DNA of 64,000 bases from Phytobacter diazotrophicus (GCA_004346725.1 SMDE01000007.1:1-64000), one strand, 5' to 3'. Counted from the stretch's first letter, positions 35,909 through 45,832 are shown. Numbers and translations: made by a program. The notes: generated by a model from the letters alone, not told the origin.

Positions 35909-36193
35909 AGTGCTTTCCTCAAACACAGGGGCCACCAGGTTAACGTTACTACCCAACTGGCGTTATTACAGCGGCCACTGATAACCCAGCATGGTGTTAT
36001 GCCCGTTAATTTTAACGCCGTCTACAGGCTGAGCGATAACCGCGCAAGATGTTAGAAAAACTAACACATAAGGTTAGAAACCCGTGATATTCGCCCACAA
36101 CGATTTACGGTAAGGTCTCTCTGTTTTCGTTACAGGGGCAGGTGTCGCGGTCAATCACTTAATGTCTATTGCTATGTAGGGGCAGGAGTTACG

Positions 36194-36799
36194 ATGAAAC
36201 TCATTGGCATGATGGACTCGCCTTACGTCAGGCGTGTTGCGGTATCCCTGGAACTCTATGGCATCGAATTTGAAAGTATGCCGCTGTCAGTTTTTCGCTC
36301 ATTTGAGGCGTTCGCCTGCATTAACCCGGTCGTCAAAGCGCCAACACTGCTGCTGGATAACGGCGTGCAGTTAATGGACTCATCTCTTATTTTGCATTAT
36401 TTCGAGGCCCAGGCAGGCGCAGACCAGAAATTACTCCCTGCGGAGCCTGGCGCGCTGGCACAGGATCTTCGTCTGCTGGGGGTGGCGCTTGCCGCCTGCG
36501 AAAAAGCGGTGCAAAACATTTACGAACACAATCTCAGACCGGAAGAAAAGCAGCATCAGCCGTGGGTCGCACGTGTGACCCAGCAATTGTTAGCCGCCTG
36601 CCGGGAGTGGGACACGCTGCTGGCAGGCCGCGCTGCCGCCCGGCGCCCCGATCAGGTTACCGTCACCAGCACGGTGGTGTGGACCTTTATTCAATCGATG
36701 ATCCCGAATGTGGTGCTGGCCGACGATTTTAAAAACATTGCCTCACTTGCCCGTTCCTGTGAGGCGTTGCCCGCCTTTAAAAAATATCCCTTATGCTAA
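36194..36799 (+). CDS. Glutathione S-transferase family protein
   Basis: A 201-residue protein with the GST thioredoxin-like N-domain (MMDSPYVRRVAVSLELYGI, NPVVKAPTLLLDNG, LMDSSLILHYFE) and an all-helical C-domain. The Ser of SPYVRR is at the position of the catalytic Ser/Cys in beta-type enzymes such as YfcF/YibF. It may conjugate glutathione to a xenobiotic or act as a reductase. It is divergent from the LysR gene (285 bases apart), which probably regulates it (inference). Confidence 0.88.
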   Translation: MKLIGMMDSPYVRRVAVSLELYGIEFESMPLSVFRSFEAFACINPVVKAPTLLLDNGVQLMDSSLILHYFEAQAGADQKLLPAEPGALAQDLRLLGVALAACEKAVQNIYEHNLRPEEKQHQPWVARVTQQLLAACREWDTLLAGRAAARRPDQVTVTSTVVWTFIQSMIPNVVLADDFKNIASLARSCEALPAFKKYPLC

Positions 36800-36926
36800 A
36801 ACGGGGCGGGTGAATGACATGATTCATTAACCCGCATCCGCCCGTTAAAACGCAGTGATTTTTCTTCGTTTTTTTATGCCGTTATCTATACTCCAGATAC
36901 CCTGCTCTTATCCGTTAAGGTTTCTT

Positions 36927-37277
36927 GTGTTAGCAACTATCCTCATCGCGCTTGTCGCCGCGATCCATGTCTACATTCTGGTTCTCGAAATGTTTTTGTG
37001 GGATACCAAAACCGGCCGCAAGGCGTTTAACCTGAGCGCCGATTTTGCCCGCGACACCCGCGTGCTGGCCGCCAATCAGGGGCTGTATAACGGCTTTTTA
37101 GCCGCCGGTTTACTGTGGGGGTTATGGCTGGGCGATGCCGGGTTTCAGGTCAAGCTTTTCTTCCTGGCATGCGTGTTGATCGCCGGGGTGTTTGGCGCGG
37201 CAACCGCCAGCAAGAAAATCCTCTATGTTCAGGCGCTACCGGCGCTTATCGCGATGGTAGCGCTATTGATGCAATAA
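36927..37277 (+). CDS. DUF1304 small membrane protein
   Basis: A 116-residue integral membrane protein with four helices, recognised by the opening LATILIALVAAIHVYILVLE, FLWDTKTGRKAFNLS and the NQGLYNGFLAAGLLWGL core of DUF1304. A GTG start at 36927 with TAAGG 6 bases upstream gives the normal family length; the ATG frame from 36855 would add 24 residues unlike the family. Function is unknown. The stop codon is about 20 bases from the convergent RND gene. Confidence 0.82.
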   Translation: MLATILIALVAAIHVYILVLEMFLWDTKTGRKAFNLSADFARDTRVLAANQGLYNGFLAAGLLWGLWLGDAGFQVKLFFLACVLIAGVFGAATASKKILYVQALPALIAMVALLMQ

Positions 37278-37297
37278 ATGACGAACGAGGGCGGAGA

Positions 37298-40200
37298 TTA
37301 ATCGTTCCGGGTCTTCTTGTGTTCCAGGTTTCGCGTTTCAAGAAAGCGGACAATCACGACGAAAAAGACGGGAACAAAGAAAACAGCGAGTAACGTTGCA
37401 CTGATCATCCCGCCAAACACCCCTGTCCCAATGGCATGTTGCGTGCTATCACTTGCCCCTTTGGCAAGCATCAGGGGCACCACGCCCAGTGTGAACGCTA
37501 AAGAGGTCATGAGTATCGGGCGCAAACGCTGTCCGGCGGCGATCAGGGTCGCTTCGATGACGTTTTTGCCCTGGTGCATTAATTGTCTCGCAAATTCAAT
37601 GATCAGAATGGCATTCTTGGCGGAGAGCCCAATCAGGGTTATCAGACCGACTTTAAAAAAGACGTCGTTCGTCATCTGTGCGACGATGACCGCCAGCACG
37701 GCGCCGAGCAGCCCCAGCGGAACAACCAGCATAACCGCGAAGGGAACAGACCAGCTTTCATAAAGCGCGGCAAGCACCATAAATACCACTAGCATCGACA
37801 GTACAATGAGCCCCGGAAGCTGCGATGCAGAGGCCTTTTCCTGTAATGAACTGCCTGCCCACTCGCCCGCAAAACCCGACGGTAAGTTTTTTGCAAGTTC
37901 CTCCATTGCCGCCATTGCGGTGCCTGTAGATTCACCAGAGGATGCACTTCCGGTAATTCGAATGGCAGGATAACCCTGGTAGCGATTCAGTTGCTGCGGC
38001 GCGACATGCCAGGCAAGCGTCACAAACGTGGACACTGGCAGCATTTCCCCCTGGCGGTTTTTAACCGATAAACGCAATAGCTGTTCCGGCTGCATACGAA
38101 ACGGCGCATCAGCCTGAACAATGACCTGCTGAACCCGCCCATTATTGATGTAATCATTGACATAGTTAGACCCCGTTGCGACAGAAAGGGTTTGATTGAT
38201 TTCATCAAACGAGACCCCCATGGCTTCGGCTTTTTCCCTGTCAATGTTCAGGGCAAGTGTTGATCCCTCCGGCAGACCATCAATATAGACATCGCTCAAA
38301 TATGGGTTCTTATTGGCGCGCTGGATGAGTTCATCCGCTGCCTTTTTTAGTGCCTGATAGCCCTTCCCTCCCCGGTCTTGCACATAATAAGTGAACCCGG
38401 ATGAAGTCCCCATATCAGAAATAGCCGGAGGAAGCAGACTCATGGTTACCGCGTCGGACACACTCTCCATTCTTGATTGGATATGGTCAGCTTCATCCTG
38501 TGCGCTTGTTCCCTCACGGTGTTTCCAGTCCTTGAGTGTGGTAAAAGCCATCGCCGAGTTCTGACCAGAGCCTGAAAACCCAAATCCGAGGATCATGATG
38601 TTGCTTTCAATCGCCGGTCGGCTGGCGATTTCCTCTTCAAATTTTTGAACCACCTTGAGCGTACGCTGCATCGTCGCGTCTGAGGGAAGCTGGATTGACG
38701 ACATAAAGTAGCCTTGATCTTCATCCGGTAAAAACGACGACGGCAATGAAGAGAGCCCCAAAAAAAGCGCCATGCACAGCGCGGCATAGAGCACCATCAT
38801 CCGTCCGGTCCGTTTCAGAGCAAATCCGAGGCCGGATGCGTAAAACGCAGTAAGTGCATGAAACCGACCGTTGAACCACGCGGAAAACGCGCGGCCTTTG
38901 CGGGAGGCATGATGATGGGGCTTTAAGATCGTTGCGCAGAGTGCTGGCGTGAGCGTCAGGGCCAGAAAGGCGGACAGTAAAATAGACACTGCCATAGAGA
39001 TACAGAACTGCCGATAAATAATTCCGACAGACCCTCCGGCAAACGCCATCGGGATAAATACCGCCGTAAGCACCAGGGTAATACCAATGATTGCGGGCGT
39101 GATTTCATGCATAGCTTGCCGCGTAGCTTCCTTCGGGGAGAGCCCCTTTTCTTCCATCAGGCGTTCGACGTTTTCGACCACGACAATGGCGTCATCAACG
39201 ATAATGCCGATAGCCAGCACCATGCCAAACATGGTCAGAATGTTGATGGAATAACCGCTTAATAGCATCACCGTAAAGGTGCCCAGCAGCGCCACGGGTG
39301 CCACGATGGCAGGAATCAGCGTGCAGCGGATTTTATGCAGGAAAAGCAGCATAACGAGGAAGACCAGAACCATCGCTTCAACGAATGTCTCCACCACCTT
39401 CATTATGGAAAGTTTAACGAAAGGTGCCGTATCAAAAGGAACCGTAAATTCCATTCCCTCAGGCAGTACACCTGACAGCTCAGCCAGCCGCGCACGGACA
39501 CCGGACGCCGTGTTGATAGCATTTGCACCGGGCGAAAGCTGGATAGCGGCCGCCGTTGCGGGTACACCGTTTTCACGTATACCAAAGGTATAGCTTTGTA
39601 ACCCGGATTCAACGCGGGCAATATCGGCCAGTGTCAGACGCGCACCGGAGACCGCCGATTTAAGGGTGATATTACGAAACGCCTCAACCGAGGTAAGTTG
39701 CCCTCTGACGGTGATCGGATAGGTAACGGTCTGACCCGTGACCGCAGGCTCGTCTCCCGTTCTGCCAGGTGAAACAATCACGTTTTGCTGACTCACGGCG
39801 GTGAGTACGTCCGTAACAGAGAGCCCGTAACTGTGTAATTTAATGGGATCAAGCCAGATTCGCAGCGCTTTTTCACCGCCAAAGAGCTGGACTTTCCCCA
39901 CGCCCGGCACACGTCGCAGTTCATCGGTCAAATTTCTGGCGAAATAGTCGCTTAAATCCGCTTCCTGATATTCGCCGGTGGGGGATTTTAAACCCACCAT
40001 CATCAGAAACCCGGAATTAGCGGCCTCAACGTTAATACCATTTTGCCGCACAGCCTGCGGTAAACGCGGCTCTACAATCTTTATCTGGTTTTGCAGGTCC
40101 ATCTGGGCGAGTTTAATGTCTGTACCTGGCCTGAACGTTACGGTGATCGAAGCCATGCCAGTGGTATCACTGGACGATTCAAAATAGAGTAAGTTATCCA

Positions 40201-40414
40201 CCCCTGAGATCTCGCGTTCAATAAGCGAAACGACAGAGGTGTTCATGACATCCGGGCTGGCGCCGGGATAACTGAGCGAGATGATAATACCAGGCGGTGC
40301 GACCGCCGGATATTGCGCGACGGGCAGTCGGGGGATGGACAATATGCCGGTCAGTACAATAAACAGCGCGACCACCCAGGCAAAAATGGGTCTTTCAATA
40401 AAAAAATGCGGCAT
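37298..40414 (-). CDS. RND efflux permease (HAE1/AcrB type) without adjacent adaptor gene
   Basis: A 1038-residue proton-driven efflux permease like AcrB/MexB/AdeB. It has 12 membrane helices in two halves, each followed by a large periplasmic pore/docking loop. Family marks: FFIERPIFAWVVALFI at the start, the proton-relay DD in GIIVDDAIVVVENV (about 406-407), the relay Lys in GLSAKNAILIIEFA, and ESWSVPFAVMLVVPLGLLG. Such pumps need a periplasmic adaptor and TolC-type channel. Neither gene is adjacent, so it must borrow an adaptor encoded elsewhere or be inactive. An AdeRS-like two-component system lies upstream on the other strand and is the likely regulator. Pump specificity is unknown. Confidence 0.93.
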   Translation of the reverse strand: MPHFFIERPIFAWVVALFIVLTGILSIPRLPVAQYPAVAPPGIIISLSYPGASPDVMNTSVVSLIEREISGVDNLLYFESSSDTTGMASITVTFRPGTDIKLAQMDLQNQIKIVEPRLPQAVRQNGINVEAANSGFLMMVGLKSPTGEYQEADLSDYFARNLTDELRRVPGVGKVQLFGGEKALRIWLDPIKLHSYGLSVTDVLTAVSQQNVIVSPGRTGDEPAVTGQTVTYPITVRGQLTSVEAFRNITLKSAVSGARLTLADIARVESGLQSYTFGIRENGVPATAAAIQLSPGANAINTASGVRARLAELSGVLPEGMEFTVPFDTAPFVKLSIMKVVETFVEAMVLVFLVMLLFLHKIRCTLIPAIVAPVALLGTFTVMLLSGYSINILTMFGMVLAIGIIVDDAIVVVENVERLMEEKGLSPKEATRQAMHEITPAIIGITLVLTAVFIPMAFAGGSVGIIYRQFCISMAVSILLSAFLALTLTPALCATILKPHHHASRKGRAFSAWFNGRFHALTAFYASGLGFALKRTGRMMVLYAALCMALFLGLSSLPSSFLPDEDQGYFMSSIQLPSDATMQRTLKVVQKFEEEIASRPAIESNIMILGFGFSGSGQNSAMAFTTLKDWKHREGTSAQDEADHIQSRMESVSDAVTMSLLPPAISDMGTSSGFTYYVQDRGGKGYQALKKAADELIQRANKNPYLSDVYIDGLPEGSTLALNIDREKAEAMGVSFDEINQTLSVATGSNYVNDYINNGRVQQVIVQADAPFRMQPEQLLRLSVKNRQGEMLPVSTFVTLAWHVAPQQLNRYQGYPAIRITGSASSGESTGTAMAAMEELAKNLPSGFAGEWAGSSLQEKASASQLPGLIVLSMLVVFMVLAALYESWSVPFAVMLVVPLGLLGAVLAVIVAQMTNDVFFKVGLITLIGLSAKNAILIIEFARQLMHQGKNVIEATLIAAGQRLRPILMTSLAFTLGVVPLMLAKGASDSTQHAIGTGVFGGMISATLLAVFFVPVFFVVIVRFLETRNLEHKKTRND

Positions 40415-40470
40415 CAGAAATAATTCCAGTCAACTGACATAACGTTCATAAAAAAAATAAAACGGCTCAC

Positions 40471-40487
40471 TAGCCTGCTCCAGGCTA
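40471..40487 (-). other. Short hairpin upstream of the RND gene
   Basis: An inverted repeat TAGCCTG/CAGGCTA with a 3-base loop. On the minus strand a T-rich run (TTTTATTTTTTTT) begins 8 bases later. It lies between the small membrane protein gene and the RND gene and could act as a weak terminator or attenuator. Confidence 0.4.
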
Positions 40488-40610
40488 CCCGGCGCAAAGT
40501 CATCTGCGAAAAATGAATGCCAATGATAAGAAGGTGATATTGACCACGTATGGCAGGTTTATGGAAAGAGTGTGGAGCCAGACATTGTTCTACATTTATG
40601 TCTCACTCCA

Positions 40611-41018
40611 TTATTTCATTGTGAAAAAAATCCAAATCATCCGCATCAATAAGTACACTGGCGTACCGAAGAAAAAGATGCTCAAAAAACACCCATAATA
40701 AAATATAAAATCATCCAGACCCGGCATGATATTGAGAAGTAAATCGAACACCAGAATAGTATAAATAAAGACAACAATGACATAGAACGTTATGACGGCT
40801 AGCTCCTTTAATGCCCCCGGTTTCTTCTGGATGATAAAAAAGAAAAAAGCGATAACAACACACGCAAACGCAAGGGGCAATGAGATGACCGCCACATCCG
40901 TTTTTTCTTCAATAGCGTGCGCGACAAACATCCACGGAAAGAGTAATATGCATGACACCAGAAAAAATAAAAAAGAGTCCCAAATTACCTTTTGAAAAAT
41001 ACGTTCAATGTCTTTCAT
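40611..41018 (-). CDS. Unknown four-helix membrane protein
   Basis: A 135-residue protein I do not recognise. It has four strongly hydrophobic helices (about residues 14-34, 43-62, 70-92, 102-130) with short loops, consistent with an inner-membrane protein. The gene is A/T-rich. AGGGAAAAC precedes the ATG at 41018; the frame from 41060 is less likely. It lies between the RND permease (same strand, about 200 bases on) and the divergent AdeRS-like genes, so it may belong to the same response (inference only). Confidence 0.65.
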   Translation of the reverse strand: MKDIERIFQKVIWDSFLFFLVSCILLFPWMFVAHAIEEKTDVAVISLPLAFACVVIAFFFFIIQKKPGALKELAVITFYVIVVFIYTILVFDLLLNIMPGLDDFIFYYGCFLSIFFFGTPVYLLMRMIWIFFTMK

Positions 41019-41392
41019 ACTGTTTTCCCTGACACAATCTGGCACGCATAAATTACGCATAAAGCGCTGGCTTTAGACGTTATAAATCTTGAAATGAATA
41101 GCAATCGGCGTCTGGCCGGGTTTCTCCAGATGAAAATGATTGCATCAGATTGTTGATTGTTTATTTCGGGATTGTGTAGCCAGTATGGAGAAACCCTCAC
41201 ATACTCTAGATCTTTCGGAAAAACACATGAAAATGAAACTTTTTCGAACCGCGGCTGTCAGATTGTTCTTAACAGGGAGTAATATCAGACATGCAAACTT
41301 TACGCATATTGTATCAATAACCTTTAAACAATTACGACATAAGATCTTTTAAGATAGAGTAATTTCTATCATCGGTACTGATGGAAGATAAA
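41019..41392. other. Divergent control region of the membrane-protein and AdeR-like genes
   Basis: About 370 A/T-rich bases. An inverted repeat GATAGA/TCTATC (41353-41358 and 41365-41370) lies 22 bases before the response-regulator start and could be an operator. A plus-strand frame at 41140-41352 has no recognisable content. Confidence 0.4.
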
Positions 41393-42097
41393 ATGAACAA
41401 CGATAACCTGATCATTGTCGCTGAAGACGACGATGAAATTGCCGACATACTGATAAGCTATTTACAACGCGCGGGTATGAAAACCTTCCGGGCCAGGGAT
41501 GGTGAGCAGGCAATTAATTTTACTCGCCTGCACAAACCAGACCTCATCTTACTTGATATCCATCTGCCTGTTTATGACGGATGGAATGTTCTTACAACCT
41601 TGCGCAAAGAGAGTAACGTACCGGTTATCATGGTGACGGCACTTGATCAGGATATCGATAAACTGATGGGGCTGCGGCTCGGGGCTGACGATTATGTGAT
41701 AAAACCGTTTAACCCTTCGGAGGTTATTGCACGGGTTGAAGCTGTGCTACGCAGAACCAAAGTAAACACAGAGGTTGCAAATACAAGGCCGATAAGAACG
41801 CCTTGCCTGACCATTTATCCTGATGATTTTTATGTTGAGATAACCGTCACGGATGAGGTCGTCACGCCGGTGTTGACGACGACGGAATTTAAACTTCTCA
41901 CCTATCTGGCGCGAAATCCGCGTAAGGTATGCTCACGCGAAGAGTTACTTGATGCCTGCCTGCCAGAAGGTGATTCACTGGACAGAACCGTGGACAGCCA
42001 CATGAGTAAGCTGCGCAAAAAGCTTGAGAATGCGGGGCTCAAAGGGATCCCGGAGAGTATCAGAGGGCTGGGTTACCGCCTGGGTGAGAATAAATGA
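41393..42097 (+). CDS. AdeR/SmeR-like response regulator (OmpR family)
   Basis: A 234-residue response regulator: receiver domain with acidic pocket EDDD (11-14), phospho-acceptor D55 in LILLDIHLP, and TALDQDIDKLMGLRLGADDYVIKPFNPSEV, which is very like Acinetobacter AdeR. The OmpR-type winged helix follows (RTVDSHMSKLRKKLE, ESIRGLGYRLG). AdeR controls an RND pump in Acinetobacter. The ATG at 41393 follows GGAAGATAAA and is preferred to that at 41381. The stop overlaps the kinase start (ATGA). Confidence 0.88.
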   Translation: MNNDNLIIVAEDDDEIADILISYLQRAGMKTFRARDGEQAINFTRLHKPDLILLDIHLPVYDGWNVLTTLRKESNVPVIMVTALDQDIDKLMGLRLGADDYVIKPFNPSEVIARVEAVLRRTKVNTEVANTRPIRTPCLTIYPDDFYVEITVTDEVVTPVLTTTEFKLLTYLARNPRKVCSREELLDACLPEGDSLDRTVDSHMSKLRKKLENAGLKGIPESIRGLGYRLGENK

Positions 42098-43170
42098 AAA
42101 AAGACCCTATTCTTAGTCGTCAAATATTGACCTATATGGTGTCGCTCACCTTCATCATTATTGCTATCGCCATCCTGGGCTCTTATTTATTTTATAGTTT
42201 CTTAATTTACTATCTGCCAGGGGGTGCCCTGACAGGAAATGAAGATGAGATGACCCTGGTGGACTGGCTGTGGATCATGATTGCTTCGCTGACCAGTCTG
42301 GTCGTTTCTCTCTTCTTTACGGTGAAACTCTCTTCAAGAATTTTGACGCCGCTAAATGCGGTAGCGTATAGCCTGAAACAGATTTCACAGGGCAATCTTG
42401 ACGCAAGGGCAACCTGTACAAGCTCTCAGTTGGGAGAGATGAATAATCTGGTCAATGATTTCAACGAAATGGCAGAAAAACTGCAGACACTGGATATTCA
42501 GCGCAACTTATGGAATTCGGCCATCGCTCATGAACTTAGAACCCCGGTGACTATTCTGCGAGGACGGCTGCAAGGACTGGTTGACGGTGTGTTCGAGCCC
42601 GCGCCCGTACTGTTCCAAAACCTGCTTAAGCAAACCGAAGGCCTGGCGCATTTAATCGAAGATCTGCGGGTTGTTAGTTCTTACGGCGGAGCCGGATATA
42701 CGTTAACCCTCAGTGAGACCGATCTTGAGGTAACGATTACCAGTGTGCTGGATAACTTTTCGCCGGAATTTCAGCGCGAAGACTTTACTATCGCAACCGA
42801 ACTTGAGCACCAGCGCTGTTTCTGTGACCCTATGCGCATTATGCAATGCCTGACCGTGCTTTTTGATAATGCCTTAAAATACTCATCGTCACGATCGCTA
42901 CGGGTAAAAAATGGCATTGTCGGGAAAGAGAACGTCATCCTCGTTGAAGACAGCGGCCCTGGCATTCCTGAGGAACTCCACAGTCTCTTATTTCAGCCTT
43001 TTCAACGCGGAGAATATGCAAGAAAGAGTCACCCTGAGGGGTGTGGCTTAGGATTATCGGTGGTCAGAGCGATCCTGCTCGCTCACGGCGGGAATGCAAC
43101 TTACACCCTGACACCAGAAAATCACTCAATTTTTAAGCTGTCGTGGCCGGTGAGCCAGGACCAAAAATAA
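42094..43170 (+). CDS. AdeS-like sensor histidine kinase
   Basis: A 358-residue sensor kinase with two membrane helices (about 13-38 and 57-78), a short periplasmic loop, HAMP domain, and a dimerisation helix with H146 in WNSAIAHELRTPVTILRGRL, which closely matches Acinetobacter AdeS. The ATPase has N-box FDNALKYS (N259), G1 VEDSGPGIPEE and G2 GCGLGLSVV. The very short periplasmic part suggests that it senses a membrane signal (inference). It is translationally coupled to the response regulator. A strong terminator follows. Confidence 0.9.
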   Translation: MKKDPILSRQILTYMVSLTFIIIAIAILGSYLFYSFLIYYLPGGALTGNEDEMTLVDWLWIMIASLTSLVVSLFFTVKLSSRILTPLNAVAYSLKQISQGNLDARATCTSSQLGEMNNLVNDFNEMAEKLQTLDIQRNLWNSAIAHELRTPVTILRGRLQGLVDGVFEPAPVLFQNLLKQTEGLAHLIEDLRVVSSYGGAGYTLTLSETDLEVTITSVLDNFSPEFQREDFTIATELEHQRCFCDPMRIMQCLTVLFDNALKYSSSRSLRVKNGIVGKENVILVEDSGPGIPEELHSLLFQPFQRGEYARKSHPEGCGLGLSVVRAILLAHGGNATYTLTPENHSIFKLSWPVSQDQK

Positions 43171-43175
43171 CCGCG

Positions 43176-43198
43176 CAGGCTCAATTGAGCCTGTTTTT
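43176..43198 (+). terminator. Intrinsic terminator of the AdeRS-like operon
   Basis: A perfect palindrome CAGGCTCAATTGAGCCTG (43176-43193) is followed by TTTTT. It begins 5 bases after the kinase stop codon and overlaps the last bases of the convergent ATP-grasp gene. Confidence 0.8.
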
Positions 43199-44095
43199 AC
43201 ACAGCGTCAGATCCCACATCTCCCCTAATTTTACGTTCCAGCTTGCAGGTATGATCTTTAGCTTCCCGCGCCTGGGGCTTAATGTTATTTCACTAAAATA
43301 GATTTCATCCCCTTGCAACATCAAATCGACACGACCATAGTCAATCTCTCCTGCCAGTTCCTGAGCCGCAATAATAGCGTTATAGAATAATGTTGGCTCC
43401 TTAACGGCATCAGGTGTGTTTGGGTATTCCATCTGGAAAGGTTGTAGCTTCCATGATCTGTCATAAACATTAATGTATTCATTACCGTTTTCATCGGTAA
43501 AATCGGCTTCAACAAAACAAGCCACCCCATGAAAGCAGTGTATTCTTAACATTTCTGGCGTCTGTTTTTTCACCGCCCCAGAAAAAATATCGATATACTC
43601 TTCGCAGAGAATAACCGGTGTTATAGATTTGTACTGCCATTCTCTGGTGGTGTAATACATGTTTTTATTGAGGGCTAGTTTTAATTTATTTAATGCTTTC
43701 GCAGGCTCAAATTTTCCTTTATCGGTACAAATTACCGCACTTCCACTGTCATGATTGCATTTTAACACAAAGCGTTCGGGTAACTGGCTAAAGTCAATAT
43801 CTTCCACACTGTGATAGACGCCAATCAAGGGGATGGTTTTAACCCGTTTGGTTCTGGCATGGACATATTCCCGAACGGCGAGTTTATCCGCCAGTAATGT
43901 ATAAAGAGGGTTGCGATCAAATACCAGTCGATGACAAATTTTCTCACTCAATGTCACTGGCTTCATCAGGTTTGACGGGCGTTCGGAAATTTTGTTGAGC
44001 GCGGCTGTATGAAAGTAAAGATCCGTAGTAACAAACACCCTGCTTTTTCGGATTAAATATTCAGCGTATTTGAGAATGTAATTAAGTTTATTCAT
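43181..44095 (-). CDS. TupA-like ATP-grasp protein
   Basis: A 304-residue protein of the TupA-like ATP-grasp family, found in teichuronopeptide and polysaccharide gene clusters. Signs are KLAVREYVHARTK, FVLKCNHDSGSAVIC (ATP-grasp loop), REWQYKSITPVILCEEYI, the metal-binding end DYGRVDLMLQGDEIYFSEIT, and SPRRGKL. ATP-grasp enzymes join a carboxylate to an amine or alcohol. No glycosyltransferase or polysaccharide genes are nearby, so its target is unclear. It converges with the AdeRS-like operon. Confidence 0.75.
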   Translation of the reverse strand: MNKLNYILKYAEYLIRKSRVFVTTDLYFHTAALNKISERPSNLMKPVTLSEKICHRLVFDRNPLYTLLADKLAVREYVHARTKRVKTIPLIGVYHSVEDIDFSQLPERFVLKCNHDSGSAVICTDKGKFEPAKALNKLKLALNKNMYYTTREWQYKSITPVILCEEYIDIFSGAVKKQTPEMLRIHCFHGVACFVEADFTDENGNEYINVYDRSWKLQPFQMEYPNTPDAVKEPTLFYNAIIAAQELAGEIDYGRVDLMLQGDEIYFSEITLSPRRGKLKIIPASWNVKLGEMWDLTLCKNRLN

Positions 44096-44254
44096 GGTTC
44101 CTCCTGGGCACAGTCGATATTGTGTCGGAGGATGATTGATTTATATTGTTCAGTTAATGGAGAGAGTATGGAGCACGCGGGGATAAATCATACGTGTCTA
44201 TTTAAATGCCAAAACCTGCGGATTTTCTGAGGTCAAACGCAATGCCTTACAACA

Positions 44255-44279
44255 GCGACCACCGCAGCGCAGTGGTCGC
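44255..44279 (-). terminator. Hairpin after fdnI
   Basis: Arms GCGACCAC (44255-44262) and GTGGTCGC (44272-44279) form a stable stem 8 bases beyond the fdnI stop codon. No long T-run follows on the minus strand, so termination may be partial. Confidence 0.5.
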
Positions 44280-44286
44280 CATGACA

Positions 44287-44940
44287 TTATAAAGATTTAC
44301 CCTCTTGCGCCTTATTTTCGGCCGCTTCAACGTCACGATACCAGCGCGGGTGATGCTTCTTCGCCCAGCGGCGGCTGACTTTGCCTTCAATCATGCCTTT
44401 AATCGAGCCTTTCACCCAGAACGCCATATACATATGGATAAGAATGGCGTGAATCAGCACAATCGCGGCCGTCGCGTGGATTAATAAACTCCAGCGCACA
44501 AAGGTGATGGAGAAATAATGGGCAAAATAGGGTCGCCAGATAATAACGCCGGTGATCAGCAGCACAAAAATCAGGCTCATGATGCTCCAGAACATCATCT
44601 TCTGCCCGGCGTTATATTTCCCGACATCCGCCACTTTATGCTCGTTACCTTTCAGTACCTCAATAATCCCTTTAAGCCACGGAATATCCTGCTTATCAGG
44701 AATGTTGTGATGCACAAAACGGACAAACATAAACATCAGCAGAACGAAAATCAGTACGCCGAAGAAGGGATGCAAAATGCGCCCTACCTGCGGCGTCCCG
44801 AAGGTTTCGGTTAACCATTGCAGGGTGGGGAAAAAGAGCGCGATGCCGGAAAGTGACACCAGAAAGAAACTGATCACCACCGTCCAGTGACAGGCGCGGT
44901 CAATAAACTTTGTGCGCAGGATCATTTTGCTTTTACTCAT
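44287..44940 (-). CDS. fdnI: Formate dehydrogenase-N cytochrome b556 (gamma) subunit
   Basis: The membrane subunit that passes electrons from formate dehydrogenase-N to menaquinone during nitrate respiration. 217 residues, nearly identical in pattern to E. coli Fdn[41 protein letters not shown], and [18 protein letters not shown]. Four membrane helices, with conserved histidines for the two haems b. The ATG at 44940 overlaps the end of fdnH by 8 bases, as expected in this operon. Confidence 0.97.
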   Translation of the reverse strand: MSKSKMILRTKFIDRACHWTVVISFFLVSLSGIALFFPTLQWLTETFGTPQVGRILHPFFGVLIFVLLMFMFVRFVHHNIPDKQDIPWLKGIIEVLKGNEHKVADVGKYNAGQKMMFWSIMSLIFVLLITGVIIWRPYFAHYFSITFVRWSLLIHATAAIVLIHAILIHMYMAFWVKGSIKGMIEGKVSRRWAKKHHPRWYRDVEAAENKAQEGKSL

Positions 44941-45820
44941 GGCCGTTTTCCTCTTCGTCGTCATCCGTCTCTTTGTTCGGCCCTATTCCCACATAGTGGT
45001 AAATCAGCCCGGCAAAGGTGGCGATAAACCCGGCAGCGGAGAGCGGTTTGAGAACGCCTTTCCATAAATTGACCGGCGTGGAAATCTGCGGGTCGTTTGG
45101 CAGGTTGTGATACAGCGCAGGCTGGTCCGCATGATGTAGAACATACATCACGTGCGTGCCACCCACGCCTTGCGGGTTATAGACGCCCGCGTGGTCGTAT
45201 CCGCGCTTTTTAAGCTGCTCCACGCGGGTTTCGGCCACGTTCAGCATCTCTTGTTTGGTACCAAACTGAATCGCCCCGGTCGGGCACGTTTTCACGCACG
45301 CCGGTTCCTGGCCGACGCTGACCCTGTCAACGCAAAGTGTGCATTTATAGACACGGTTATCGTCCGGGTTCAGCCGTGGGATGTTAAACGGACAGCCAGC
45401 AATGCAGTAGCCGCAGCCAATACAGTGCTCGGACTGAAAATCCACAATCCCGTTGGCGTACTGAACGATCGCCCCGGCAGACGGGCAGGCCTTAAGACAG
45501 CCAGGATCCGCGCAGTGCATACAGCCATCTTTGCGAATAAGCCATTCCAGTTTGTCGTTCTGCGTGGTTTCGCTAAAACGCATTACCGTCCAGGACTTCG
45601 CGCTCAGGTCGGTCGGGTTGTCATACACGCCGTTGCAGTAGCCCACCTCGTCGCGAATATCGTTCCATTCAGAACAGGCGACCTGGCAGCCTTTACAACC
45701 AATACAGACGCTGACATCGATAAGTTTTGCCACTTCCGCGCGGAAGTCCCGCGCCTGAGGCGGCGGCGTCATCCCGTTGGTTGCGGAACGCTTGATAACA
45801 TCTTGTGATTGCATAGCCAT
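44933..45820 (-). CDS. fdnH: Formate dehydrogenase-N iron-sulfur (beta) subunit
   Basis: A 295-residue electron-transfer subunit with four 4Fe-4S clusters, seen as the cysteine groups [39 protein letters not shown] and [23 protein letters not shown]-terminal membrane helix (about residues 255-277, [20 protein letters not shown]) anchors it to the periplasmic face. It matches E. coli FdnH along its length. It starts 12 bases after fdnG and overlaps fdnI. Confidence 0.97.
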   Translation of the reverse strand: MAMQSQDVIKRSATNGMTPPPQARDFRAEVAKLIDVSVCIGCKGCQVACSEWNDIRDEVGYCNGVYDNPTDLSAKSWTVMRFSETTQNDKLEWLIRKDGCMHCADPGCLKACPSAGAIVQYANGIVDFQSEHCIGCGYCIAGCPFNIPRLNPDDNRVYKCTLCVDRVSVGQEPACVKTCPTGAIQFGTKQEMLNVAETRVEQLKKRGYDHAGVYNPQGVGGTHVMYVLHHADQPALYHNLPNDPQISTPVNLWKGVLKPLSAAGFIATFAGLIYHYVGIGPNKETDDDEEENGHE

Positions 45821-45832
45821 AGGTTCCCTCCT

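Noticed and set aside
40513-40698. 61-codon plus-strand frame before the small membrane protein gene
   Set aside because: Antisense to the end of a better-supported gene, with no family match.
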